A stretch of DNA of 64,000 nucleotides from assembly GCF_033446685.1 (NCBI RefSeq), contig NZ_JAWQLY010000015.1, forward strand, positions 12,504-76,503, in the 5' to 3' direction. The DNA is from Modicisalibacter sp033446685. Lineage in GTDB: Bacteria > Pseudomonadota > Gammaproteobacteria > Pseudomonadales > Halomonadaceae. Each line of letters starts with the position of its first letter. Position 1 is the stretch's first letter. This document shows, piece by piece, positions 8,965 through 16,602 of the stretch. The position numbers and the translations under genes are program-made. The notes under the pieces were generated by a model that saw only the letters and a list, made by a program, of their open reading frames with translations, was not told the DNA's origin and ran no database searches.

Positions 8965-10448
8965 CAGCGCCCTCCGACCAGCGCGCCCGAGGCCGACTCG
9001 AGCAGCGCAAGCACGAAGCTCGGGTAGACGCCGATGGTCACGATACCCAGCGACAGCACGCCGAGCACTAGCCCCTCGGCGCGATTCAGGTCGCTGAAGG
9101 TGCCCAGCGAAGCCGGCAGATGGCCGAAGAACAGCCGCCGCAGCATGTCCAGGAACAGCGCCGCGGTGATCAGGATGCCGACGATCGCCACTGCCGCCAG
9201 CCAGGGGTAGACGGCGAAGGTGCCGGCGAACACCTGGAATTCGGCGACGAACCCGGCCAGCCCGGGCATGCCCAGGCTGGCGAAGGCGGCCAGCACCGTG
9301 AAGCCGGTGAGCCGCGGCGCCTGGTGGGCCAGGCCACCGTAGCGGCCCAATTCGTAGCCGCCGGTGCGTTGCCACAGCGAGCCGCTGATGAAGAACAGCG
9401 CCCCGGTGATCAGGCCATGCACGACCATCTGCAGCGAGGCCCCGGTCAGCGCCAGCTGCCTTGCGGCCGGGTCGCCCCATGCCGACGCCGCCACGGCGAT
9501 GCCCAGCACGCTATAGCCCATGTGGTTGATCGAGGTGTAGGCGATGCGCCGCTTGAGATTGCCCTGGCCCAGCGCCACCAGCGCCCCATAGACGATCGCC
9601 AGCAGTGCCAGCGCCCCGACCCAGGGCGCATAGCGGGCGAAGGTCCCGGGCATCATCGAAAGCGGCAGGCGGATCATGCCGTAGACGCCCATCTTGAGCA
9701 GCACCCCGGCGAGAATCGCCGAGACCGGCCCCGGGGCGTCGACGTGGGCCTGCGGCAGCCAGGTGTGCAGCGGCACCAGCGGGGTCTTGATCGCCAGGCC
9801 CAGCATCAGCGCCAGGAACACCAGACCGGCGTAGAGCCCGCCGCCGGCCAGCGGGCGCTGCTCGATCAGTTGGCGCATGTCGAAGCTGTGCGGCTCGAGC
9901 GCCAGGTACAGGCCGATGATCGCCAGCAGCAGCAAGAGCGAGCCGGCGAAGGTGAAGAGGAAGAACTTGAGCGCCGAGAGCTGCGGCCGGCCATGTCCCC
10001 AGCGGCCGATCAGGAAGAACATGCCCACCAGGCTGAGATCGAAGAACACATAGAACAGCAGCAGGTCGAGGGTCAGGAACACCCCCAGCGACACGCCCTG
10101 CATGAACAGCAGCCAGGCGTAGTAGCCACGCGGCTCGCCGCGGGTATCGACGGGATAGACGGCCGCCGCGGTGAACAGCAGCGCGCTCATGGTCGCCACC
10201 GCCAGCGCGATGCCGTCGACCCCGAGCCGGTAGGCGACACCCAGCGACGGCACCCAGGGCAGCTCGGTAACGTACTGGAACTGCGGCCCCTGCGGGTCGA
10301 ATCCCAGCCAGGCGACGATCAGCGCCGCTAGCGAGACGGCGGCGGTGCCCATGGCCAGCCGACGCACCTGAACGGCGTTCCAGTGCGGATAACCGGCCAG
10401 TGCGAGTGCCCCCAGCAGGGGTACGACCAGGGCAATACTCAGGATCAC
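8964..10448 (-). CDS. nuoM: Complex-I-like antiporter subunit NuoM
   Basis: 494 residues from GTG 10448, which overlaps the nuoL stop as GTGA. About 14 transmembrane segments. Conserved channel residues are the Lys in LAIKTPLVPLHTWLPQAHVDAPG (TM7), the Lys in GVLLKMGVYG (TM8) and the Glu in AGFVAEFQVFAG (TM12). The TM5 acidic residue is Asp in FYVFFDLSLVGMFFLIG, where most NuoM proteins have Glu. The frame continues upstream to 10550 inside nuoL, but GTG 10448 gives the proper N-terminus ILSIALVVPLLGAL. It should form the middle antiporter-like channel. Confidence 0.93.
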   Translation of the reverse strand: MILSIALVVPLLGALALAGYPHWNAVQVRRLAMGTAAVSLAALIVAWLGFDPQGPQFQYVTELPWVPSLGVAYRLGVDGIALAVATMSALLFTAAAVYPVDTRGEPRGYYAWLLFMQGVSLGVFLTLDLLLFYVFFDLSLVGMFFLIGRWGHGRPQLSALKFFLFTFAGSLLLLLAIIGLYLALEPHSFDMRQLIEQRPLAGGGLYAGLVFLALMLGLAIKTPLVPLHTWLPQAHVDAPGPVSAILAGVLLKMGVYGMIRLPLSMMPGTFARYAPWVGALALLAIVYGALVALGQGNLKRRIAYTSINHMGYSVLGIAVAASAWGDPAARQLALTGASLQMVVHGLITGALFFISGSLWQRTGGYELGRYGGLAHQAPRLTGFTVLAAFASLGMPGLAGFVAEFQVFAGTFAVYPWLAAVAIVGILITAALFLDMLRRLFFGHLPASLGTFSDLNRAEGLVLGVLSLGIVTIGVYPSFVLALLESASGALVGGR

Positions 10449-12313
10449 AACAGGACTCCTATCACCAGCAAGCTCAGGACAAGCGCGACACCGATGGCGA
10501 TACCGCTGTAGTAGTGGTGGGTCTGGCCGCTCTGGGCGCTGCGCGCCCACCCGCCGGCCCGGTCGGTCAGGCGGCTCAAGCCGCCGGGCAGGCCATCAGC
10601 GAGCGTTTCGCCGCGCCCCGCGCTGCGCCGTGCCAGGGCGTCGGCGAAGCGCGCCGTGGCGTGCAGTCCGGCATCGACCCTCGCATCGTCGAAGCGCGCC
10701 AAACGCCGGGCAAGCGCGGTGACCGCGCCCGCCACGCGCGCGAGCAGCGCGGTCAGGCCGAACCACTCGGCGACGACGGCCTGACTGGCCGAGGCCGGCT
10801 CGACCCGGCGTCCGGGGCGGGTCATCAGCAGGCCGCCGACGATCCCCGCCAGCACCAGCGCCAGCGACGCCAGCAGCAGCCACAAGTGGCTGGGCGGCCA
10901 GTGGGTCGCCAGCCAGCCGGCGACGGCCTGGTGTGCGGGCGGCCACCACAAAATCGACAGCAGCAGCGTACCGGCCGCCAGGCTGCGCAGCGCGACGATC
11001 TCGCCGCGGGTGGGAGGCGTCGACGGCGGCAGGCGATCGTGCGTTTGGCGGTCGGCGCGACCGTAGGCCAGGCGCTGGAAGCGAGTCGCGTAGAGCGCGC
11101 TCAGCCCGCCGGCCAGCGCCACCCCCAGCGCCAGCCAAAGCGACTGCTGGCTGGCCGCCGAGGCGACCTGCTCCTTGCTCCAGGCCGAGCCCAGCGGAAT
11201 CATCCCAGCCAGCGCCAGACTCGAGACCAGCGTAGTCGCGGCGACGCCCGGCAGCCGGCGGCCGAGACGCATGCCGGCCAATTCATAGCCGCCGGACTCT
11301 TTGGCGGCGAGCCCGGCAGACAGGAACAACCCGGCCTTCATGAACGCATGGGCGACGAAGTGCACCAGCGCCACCGCCGGAAAGCCCGCCCCCACCGCCA
11401 GCCACATCAACCCGTACTGCGATGAGGTCGAGGCCGCCAGCAGCTTCTTGGCATGGCCCTGGCAGATTGCCGTCATGGCACCCGCCAGCGCGGTGGTCAG
11501 GCCGATCGCGATCACCAGCGGCACGAACCAGGCCACGCCGTCGAGGATCGGCTGCAGACGCGCCAGCAGATAGAGCCCCGCGGCCACCAGGGTTGCCGCG
11601 TGCAACAGGGCCGAGACCGACACCGGCCCGGCCATGGCGGCGAACAGCCAGGCGGAAAACGGCAGCTGTGCCGACTTGGCGGCGGCCGCCAACACGATGC
11701 CGGCCACCGCGATGTCCAGTAACGGTCCCTCGAGCGCGGCTAGGTCGGCGTAGCCGAAGCCGCCGCTGCCGGCGAATACCGCCGCCGCGGCGACGTATAG
11801 CCCCAGATCGCCGCAGCGCGTGGTCAAAAAGGCCGTCAGCGCATCGCGCGTCACTTCCGCCTCGCCCCAGCGGTAACCGATCAGCGCCCACGAGCAGGCG
11901 CCGATCAGCTCCCAGGCGATCAACAGCATCAGCAGGTCGTCGGCCAGCACCAGCAGTTGCATGGCTCCGACGAAGGCGACCAACAGCGCCAGCAGCCGAA
12001 CACCGCCCCGGCCGGTCTCGCCCGGCGGTAGCTCGTGGAAGCCCGCGTAGACGATGATCGGCAGCGCGATCAGCGGCACCGCCAGGGTAAACACCGCCGC
12101 CGCATCCGACGGCGCCAGGGTCAACGCCAAGACGTCGCTCCAGCGATACGCCGCCTCGCCCCAGCCGGTGGCCAGCGCGAGCGCCGCCAGCCCCAGCGTG
12201 GCCAGCACGGCCAACGCCGCCGACGCCGTCACGGCGATGCGTCCCAGCCGCGCGCCACCTAGGTAGAGCAGCGCCGCCGCGCCTATCGGCAACAGTCCCA
12301 GCGACCACAACAT
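10445..12313 (-). CDS. nuoL: Complex-I-like antiporter subunit NuoL
   Basis: 622 residues with about 16 transmembrane segments and the long C-terminal lateral-helix region of NuoL. Channel residues look intact: Glu in LLIAWELIGACSWALIGYRWG, Lys in AAKSAQLPFSAWLFAAMAG, His in ALLHAATLVAAGLYLLAR and Lys in GSAWSKEQVAS (TM12). In canonical NuoL the second block reads DAMAGPT; here the Asp is Ala. The ATG shares a base with the nuoK stop (TGATG, 12311-12315). It would be the distal ion channel of the membrane arm. Confidence 0.93.
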   Translation of the reverse strand: MLWSLGLLPIGAAALLYLGGARLGRIAVTASAALAVLATLGLAALALATGWGEAAYRWSDVLALTLAPSDAAAVFTLAVPLIALPIIVYAGFHELPPGETGRGGVRLLALLVAFVGAMQLLVLADDLLMLLIAWELIGACSWALIGYRWGEAEVTRDALTAFLTTRCGDLGLYVAAAAVFAGSGGFGYADLAALEGPLLDIAVAGIVLAAAAKSAQLPFSAWLFAAMAGPVSVSALLHAATLVAAGLYLLARLQPILDGVAWFVPLVIAIGLTTALAGAMTAICQGHAKKLLAASTSSQYGLMWLAVGAGFPAVALVHFVAHAFMKAGLFLSAGLAAKESGGYELAGMRLGRRLPGVAATTLVSSLALAGMIPLGSAWSKEQVASAASQQSLWLALGVALAGGLSALYATRFQRLAYGRADRQTHDRLPPSTPPTRGEIVALRSLAAGTLLLSILWWPPAHQAVAGWLATHWPPSHLWLLLASLALVLAGIVGGLLMTRPGRRVEPASASQAVVAEWFGLTALLARVAGAVTALARRLARFDDARVDAGLHATARFADALARRSAGRGETLADGLPGGLSRLTDRAGGWARSAQSGQTHHYYSGIAIGVALVLSLLVIGVLL

Positions 12314-12618
12314 CAGTGCTTGAGCTCGTCGAGCGCTTCGGTGGTGTCGGCCTGCTTACCGCGGAATACCGCCACCACCAGCGCGAAGCCCATGGCCATC
12401 TCGATGGCCATTACCGCCATGACGATGATCGTTAGCAATTGCCCTTCCGGCGCGCCCGCGCCGCTATAGGCCCAGAACGCCACCGCGGCCAGCATGACGC
12501 CATTGAGCATCAGCTCGAGCCCCATCATCAGCATCACGAACGACTGCTGCGACAGCGCGCCATACAGGCCGATGCCGATCAGCGCGGCGGCGACCAGCAG
12601 GAGGGTTACCAAGGTCAT
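12313..12618 (-). CDS. nuoK: Complex-I-like subunit NuoK
   Basis: 101-residue protein with three transmembrane helices and conserved acidic residues inside the membrane: Glu in MMGLELMLNGVMLA (TM2) and Glu in MAVMAIEMAMGFAL (TM3), both part of the central hydrophilic axis in complex I. A GGGAGA Shine-Dalgarno precedes ATG 12618. It follows nuoJ after 34 nt, the largest gap in the operon, and overlaps nuoL by one base. Confidence 0.94.
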   Translation of the reverse strand: MTLVTLLLVAAALIGIGLYGALSQQSFVMLMMGLELMLNGVMLAAVAFWAYSGAGAPEGQLLTIIVMAVMAIEMAMGFALVVAVFRGKQADTTEALDELKH

Positions 12619-12652
12619 TCCACGTCTCCCTGTGTTGATCGCTCCCTGGAGG

Positions 12653-13270
12653 CTAGTGGCAATGGTGGTGATGGCCGTCCGACTCCCCCGAGTCGGACTG
12701 CGGGCCGGCCGGGGCACCGCCCGGCTCGAGTCCCGGCGGCAATGAGCCTTCGTTGGCGGCGCCGAAGCGCCCGCGATGGCTCGACAACACCACCACGCCG
12801 AGCATCGTCGCCAGCAGCACGATGCCCGCCGACTCGAAGACCAGCATCGAATCGCCGAGCATCTCGCGGCCCAGCGAAGCCACCGGCTCGAGCCCTTGGG
12901 GCAACGGCCGGTCGGGGAACTCGACGAACAGCGCCAGCGTCCCCAGCAGCGCGAAGGCCAGGCCACCCGCGACGATCGACAGGCGATGCTGATGGACCAT
13001 CATCATCGGGTTGAGCCCCGCCGGATTCATCATGAACATCACCATGAACAGCGCCATGACCGTCATCTCGACGGCCATCATGAACAGCATCGCCACTCCC
13101 AGGTAAACCGCCGCCAGCAGCAGCATGATCGCGCCCACGGCGATGAACGAGGCGAGCAGAAAGAACGATGCACGGACCATCGAGTCGGTGCGGAACACCC
13201 GCCAGCCGCTGACTATGGCAAGCGCGGCCAGTACCCAGAAGATCGCGTCGGCGAGCAGGCTCGACTGCAT
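12653..13270 (-). CDS. nuoJ: Complex-I-like subunit NuoJ with a His-rich C-terminal tail
   Basis: 205 residues. Five transmembrane segments lie in the first 170 residues, with the family stretch AAVYLGVAMLFMMAVEMTVMALFMVMFMM (given here in overlapping parts: residues about 53-81) matching NuoJ TM3. The extra C-terminal tail is polar and ends GESDGHHHHCH, a metal-binding-like sequence not usual in NuoJ. Start ATG 13270 shares a base with the nuoH stop. Confidence 0.9.
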   Translation of the reverse strand: MQSSLLADAIFWVLAALAIVSGWRVFRTDSMVRASFFLLASFIAVGAIMLLLAAVYLGVAMLFMMAVEMTVMALFMVMFMMNPAGLNPMMMVHQHRLSIVAGGLAFALLGTLALFVEFPDRPLPQGLEPVASLGREMLGDSMLVFESAGIVLLATMLGVVVLSSHRGRFGAANEGSLPPGLEPGGAPAGPQSDSGESDGHHHHCH

Positions 13271-14184
13271 CACAGCGCCTCCAGCCCGGCCCAGACGAGA
13301 TCCACGAACGACAGCGGCAACAGCACCACCCACATCAGCGTGACGCAGCGCTCCGGCGCCAGGCGCGGCAATACCCGGCCCAGCCACAAAAGCGCCAGCA
13401 GTATCGCCAGCATCTTGAGCGCCAGCCACAACGGCCCGGGCAGCCACGGCCCCTGCCAGCCCCCCAGGAAGGCCGTGGCCGCGATAGCGCTGAAGGCCAC
13501 CAGCATCGCCATCCGGGCGATCTCCCAGACCAGCCGCGGCGGCCCCGAGACCTCGCTGGCGGTGCCCCCGGCCAGATCCGTCGAGTCGGCCAGGTTGAGC
13601 GGACCCCAGAAGGTCAGCCCCAGCCCGACGATCAAAAACAGCGGCAGCCCCAGCGGCTGGCGCACCACGTTCCAAAGCTCGCCCTGGGTGGCCACCACTT
13701 GCGAGAACTGCAGCGACTCGGCGGGCAGCACCACGCCGATCAGCACGAACATGCTGATCAGGATGTAAGAGAGCCCCAGCGCCACGTAGCGGTAGCCGCC
13801 GATCAGCGCCAACGGCGCGTTGGCCGACCAGCCGTGCAGGAAGATCGCCACCGTGGCCAGCGCCTCGAGGCTGCCCCACAGCACTACCCCAGTGGCCAGG
13901 TTTGAGGCGATCAGGGTCGGCGACCAGGGCACCAGCGCCAGGCCCAGTGCGGCCAGCGCCAGGTAGAGCGCCGGGGCCAGCCGCCAGGCGGGGCGGTCGG
14001 GCGCCTCGGTGACGTTGGCGTCCTGGCGGTAGAGCCAGGCGCCACGCGCCAGGGGGGCCAGCCAGGGATTCCCCTGGCGCGGCCAGCCGCAGGCGCCGGC
14101 GATCAGCCGGTCGGCGACCGCCACGAGATAACCGCCCGCGATCAGCGTCAGCGACACCAGGGCCAGAGCCGGCAATACATTCAT
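13270..14184 (-). CDS. nuoH: Complex-I-like subunit NuoH, divergent in the quinone-site loops
   Basis: 304 residues, about eight transmembrane segments, recognisable as NuoH/HyfC family by position and by RPAWRLAPALYLALAALGLA (near residue 75) and TDLAGGTASEVSGPPRLVWE (about 207-226), the counterpart of the acidic TM5-6 loop. The loop that in respiratory NuoH reads RxGPNRVGPxGLLQPxADxxKL is degenerate here (GNPWLAPLARGAWLY), losing the GPNR motif that lines the quinone channel. ATG overlaps the preceding fusion gene's stop by four bases. Confidence 0.88.
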   Translation of the reverse strand: MNVLPALALVSLTLIAGGYLVAVADRLIAGACGWPRQGNPWLAPLARGAWLYRQDANVTEAPDRPAWRLAPALYLALAALGLALVPWSPTLIASNLATGVVLWGSLEALATVAIFLHGWSANAPLALIGGYRYVALGLSYILISMFVLIGVVLPAESLQFSQVVATQGELWNVVRQPLGLPLFLIVGLGLTFWGPLNLADSTDLAGGTASEVSGPPRLVWEIARMAMLVAFSAIAATAFLGGWQGPWLPGPLWLALKMLAILLALLWLGRVLPRLAPERCVTLMWVVLLPLSFVDLVWAGLEAL

Positions 14185-15497
14185 GGCGCGCCCTCTTCAT
14201 GCGACCCACTGGACGCGCTTGCCGACTCCGCAGACGCCTCGCCGGGTGGCGGCGAGGCGCTGACGGGGGCGAGATCCAGACTGGCGATGGTCGCCAGCGC
14301 GCTGTCCCATTCCAGGCCGGGCAGCAGCTCATCGAGACAGCCGCCGGCCGCCGGCGAGGGTCGATCGCGCCACGGGCCGCAGGGGGTCTCCACGTTGCCG
14401 GGAGCGGCGGTCAACGGATCGCCCTCGTCCACGGCGCGTCGGGCCAGCGCCAGCGATTGCTCGATCTCGCCGAGAGCCTGTTGCCAGCGCGCCCGGGTGT
14501 CGCTGCCCCAGCTCAACACCGGACTGAAACCGAGGCGGCGATAGTGCGCATCGTCGCGCCGCAGGTCGGCGTCGATGCCCGCGGCGCGCGCCGCCGGACC
14601 GCCGAGCCGGCGCGCCATCTCGGCATCCAGCACGCCACCGTCGAGCGCCGCCAGGTTGAAGAATCCCGAGCGCATCAGTCGCCGACGCAGGCCATTGATG
14701 CGACTCGCCGGCGTCAGACCGCGCGCCAGACGCAGCGCCTGCAGCCCGAGGCTCTCGAGGCCGGCCAGGCGCAGCGCCAGGTAGAGTTGCCGGAGATGAT
14801 GCCGGGCCCGCGCCAGCTCGAGTTCGGCGATCGACACCGGCTGCTCGCGGGCCGTCTGGAAGATCGCATCCAGGGCGCGGGGGTAGGCGGACGACAGGCT
14901 CGTCCAGGACTGGATCACGTCGCCCTGCAGGGTGATCTCGGCCGCCAGCCCGGGCGGCAGCAGCGGATAGAACGGTCCCAGCCGGAAGGTCAGCGAATCG
15001 AGCGTCAGGCCGTCGCGGATGTCGTCCTGCATGTTCATCGCCATCGGCCGGCCATAAGGCGTGCCGCCCATCATCCCTTCTCCACCGTGGCCGTCGTCGC
15101 CCAACCCCTGCCAGGGATTGGGCGGCTCGTCGGGCAGCAGCCGCGGCGAGCTGCCGCGCTGACCGGTGTGCAGCTCGCGGTGCAGCGCGACCAGCTCGTC
15201 CGCCAGTGTCGCGAGATCGTCGGCCCGCCGGGCATTTTCCAGCCCGGGCAACGGCTGGCTGCGAAACCACAGCGTGGCGAACGGGCGCGGCAACTGGTCA
15301 TGCACGCGCTTGAGCGCTTCGTGGTGCTGCGCCGGCACGTGTCCGGCGACCAGCAGCACGCTGGCATGGCGCGGCGAGTCGACCCGCGCGACGCGTCCGG
15401 CCAGGGCCAGTTCGTACAGCACCCGCTCGCCGCCGATACCCAGCAGCGGATAGACCGGAACCGGCGCGCGCGCCGCGAGTCGTTCGAGCCAGCTCAC
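14181..15497 (-). CDS. NuoB/NuoD-like fusion protein without iron-sulfur ligands
   Basis: 438 residues from GTG 15497, overlapping the nuoA stop as GTGA. Residues about 15-80 resemble NuoB: YPLLGIGGER, then SPRHASVLLVAGHVP (41-55; canonical SPRQADxLIVAG) and the DQLPRPFA block. Residues about 165-400 resemble NuoD or group 4 hydrogenase large subunits: LGPFYPLLPPGL (173-184), RRLGGPAARAAGIDADLRR (296-314) and VETPCGPWR (369-377; canonical VEAPRGE). The only two cysteines are Cys373 and Cys387, so the four NuoB ligands of cluster N2 are absent. About 410-438 is a low-complexity tail. No clear NuoC domain. Confidence 0.82.
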   Translation of the reverse strand: MSWLERLAARAPVPVYPLLGIGGERVLYELALAGRVARVDSPRHASVLLVAGHVPAQHHEALKRVHDQLPRPFATLWFRSQPLPGLENARRADDLATLADELVALHRELHTGQRGSSPRLLPDEPPNPWQGLGDDGHGGEGMMGGTPYGRPMAMNMQDDIRDGLTLDSLTFRLGPFYPLLPPGLAAEITLQGDVIQSWTSLSSAYPRALDAIFQTAREQPVSIAELELARARHHLRQLYLALRLAGLESLGLQALRLARGLTPASRINGLRRRLMRSGFFNLAALDGGVLDAEMARRLGGPAARAAGIDADLRRDDAHYRRLGFSPVLSWGSDTRARWQQALGEIEQSLALARRAVDEGDPLTAAPGNVETPCGPWRDRPSPAAGGCLDELLPGLEWDSALATIASLDLAPVSASPPPGEASAESASASSGSHEEGAP

Positions 15498-15841
15498 TGC
15501 CACTTGAACACCCCTTCGCGCCAGGCGTAGACGATGCCCACCGACAGGATGGCCAGAAACATGCCCATCTCCATCACCGCCATCAGCCCTTTTTCGACGA
15601 ACACCACCGCCCATGGGTACATGAACATCATCTCCATCTCGAAGGCGATCAGCAGCAGAGTCATCGGGTAATAGCGGATGTGATAGCGGTTCCAGGCGTG
15701 GCTATCGGGGGTGCCGCCACCGAGGAACGGCGCGCGCTGGGAGTAGCTCGGCAGTGTCCGACGGCGCAGTTCGGGCCACTGCAGCGCCAGGCCGACGCCC
15801 AGCGAGATCAGCAACACTACGAGCAATGTCAGCAGTTCCAT
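15494..15841 (-). CDS. nuoA: Complex-I-like subunit NuoA, first gene of the operon
   Basis: 115 residues, three transmembrane helices. The central block reads PMTLLLIAFEMEMMFMYPWAV, equivalent to LFLIFDLEVAFLFPWAV of respiratory NuoA, keeping both acidic positions (Glu-x-Glu in place of Asp-x-Glu). The matrix loop reads FLGGGTPDSHAWNRYHIRYY, lacking the usual YECGFEP-type segment next to the quinone entrance. It heads the tightly coupled series nuoA, nuoBD-like, H, J, K, L, M, N; no nuoE, F, G or I is present on either side. Confidence 0.92.
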   Translation of the reverse strand: MELLTLLVVLLISLGVGLALQWPELRRRTLPSYSQRAPFLGGGTPDSHAWNRYHIRYYPMTLLLIAFEMEMMFMYPWAVVFVEKGLMAVMEMGMFLAILSVGIVYAWREGVFKWQ

Positions 15842-15900
15842 GCGATTCCCTCGTCCCTGTTACCAGCGCACTGCATCGTGGCTGGCCCGAACACGCCGAG

Positions 15901-15917
15901 GCCCGGTTAGACCGGGC
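15901..15917. terminator. Hairpin between the copper-storage gene and nuoA
   Basis: 7-bp perfect stem (15901-15907 with 15911-15917) with a 3-nt loop. There is no U tract on either strand, so it is a weak terminator or processing site after the copper-storage gene. Confidence 0.4.
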
Positions 15918-15949
15918 CCGTGTCGGCTGGCGCAAGATAGGCGTCACTC

Positions 15950-16279
15950 TCATGCCGCCATGGCAGCGCACTCTTCGGCGCAGCGATGGCAGGCCTTGGC
16001 GCACTCCTGGCAATGCTCATGCTCGTGCTTGGCGCACTCATCGCCACACTGACGACATATGTCGGCACAGATCCTGCAGATCTGGCCTACGTATTCGCTG
16101 CCCTGCGCCATGAACGACGCGGCCAGTCGGCAGATCTGCGCGCACTGCCTATCCAGGCGAATGCACTCGGCCATCATCTTGACGTCGTCCTCCTTCAAGC
16201 AATCGACCGCGCAGGCATCGCAATAGGCGGCGCAGACATTACACGCTTCGATACAGGACTGATGCTTTCCGAAATCCAT
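15950..16279 (-). CDS. Four-helix-bundle copper-storage-like protein (Csp/DUF326 family)
   Basis: 109 residues with about 20 cysteines spaced along helices in C-xx-C and C-xxx-C patterns (SCIEACNVCAAYCDACAVDC, then AECIRLDRQCAQICR, QICRICADICRQCGDEC, and ECAKACHRCAEEC). This is the layout of Csp proteins, whose four-helix bundle is lined by thiolates that bind many Cu(I). There is no signal peptide, so it resembles cytosolic Csp3. A strong AAGGAGG Shine-Dalgarno supports the start. It probably buffers copper; no CueR-type operator was recognised upstream. Confidence 0.88.
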   Translation of the reverse strand: MDFGKHQSCIEACNVCAAYCDACAVDCLKEDDVKMMAECIRLDRQCAQICRLAASFMAQGSEYVGQICRICADICRQCGDECAKHEHEHCQECAKACHRCAEECAAMAA

Positions 16280-16602
16280 TTCGGCCTCCTTGGCTGGCTA
16301 GATAGCTTTGGCTCGATATGTCGGTTCGATAAACATGCTTGTTAGGCACACGTCTAGCGCCTCATTTCATGCGCTTCTTAAGGTTTAGTGGCTTTATCAG
16401 CCCGGGGCAAGTCATCTATCCGCCGCCAACAAAAAGACCGCTTTTTAACTAAAAACTTAAACGCTCAAGAAGTTATAAATAGCAGGACGCCACGAAACGG
16501 AAAAAACACGCCCCAATCCACACCACGATGGTATCGAATATTCCCGCCGAATCTTCGAACATAGACCTGTGGCCTGCACACAGGTCAAGGCGAGCCAGGC
16601 GC
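16280..16602. other. Intergenic region between the copper-storage gene and the nhaP gene
   Basis: 323 bp, more AT-rich than its surroundings (notably 16430-16500). No gene seen. It holds the copper-storage promoter region on the right-hand side of that gene and a hairpin just beyond the antiporter stop. Confidence 0.5.
16564..16586 (-). terminator. Hairpin downstream of the Na+/H+ antiporter gene
   Basis: 8-bp perfect inverted repeat (16564-16571 with 16579-16586), 7-nt loop, 17 bases past the stop. No U tract, so termination is only suggested. Confidence 0.45.

Noticed and set aside
7780..10331. Long plus-strand frames opposite nuoN and nuoM
   Set aside because: Gln/His/Arg-rich antisense frames; the minus strand encodes membrane proteins with conserved channel residues.
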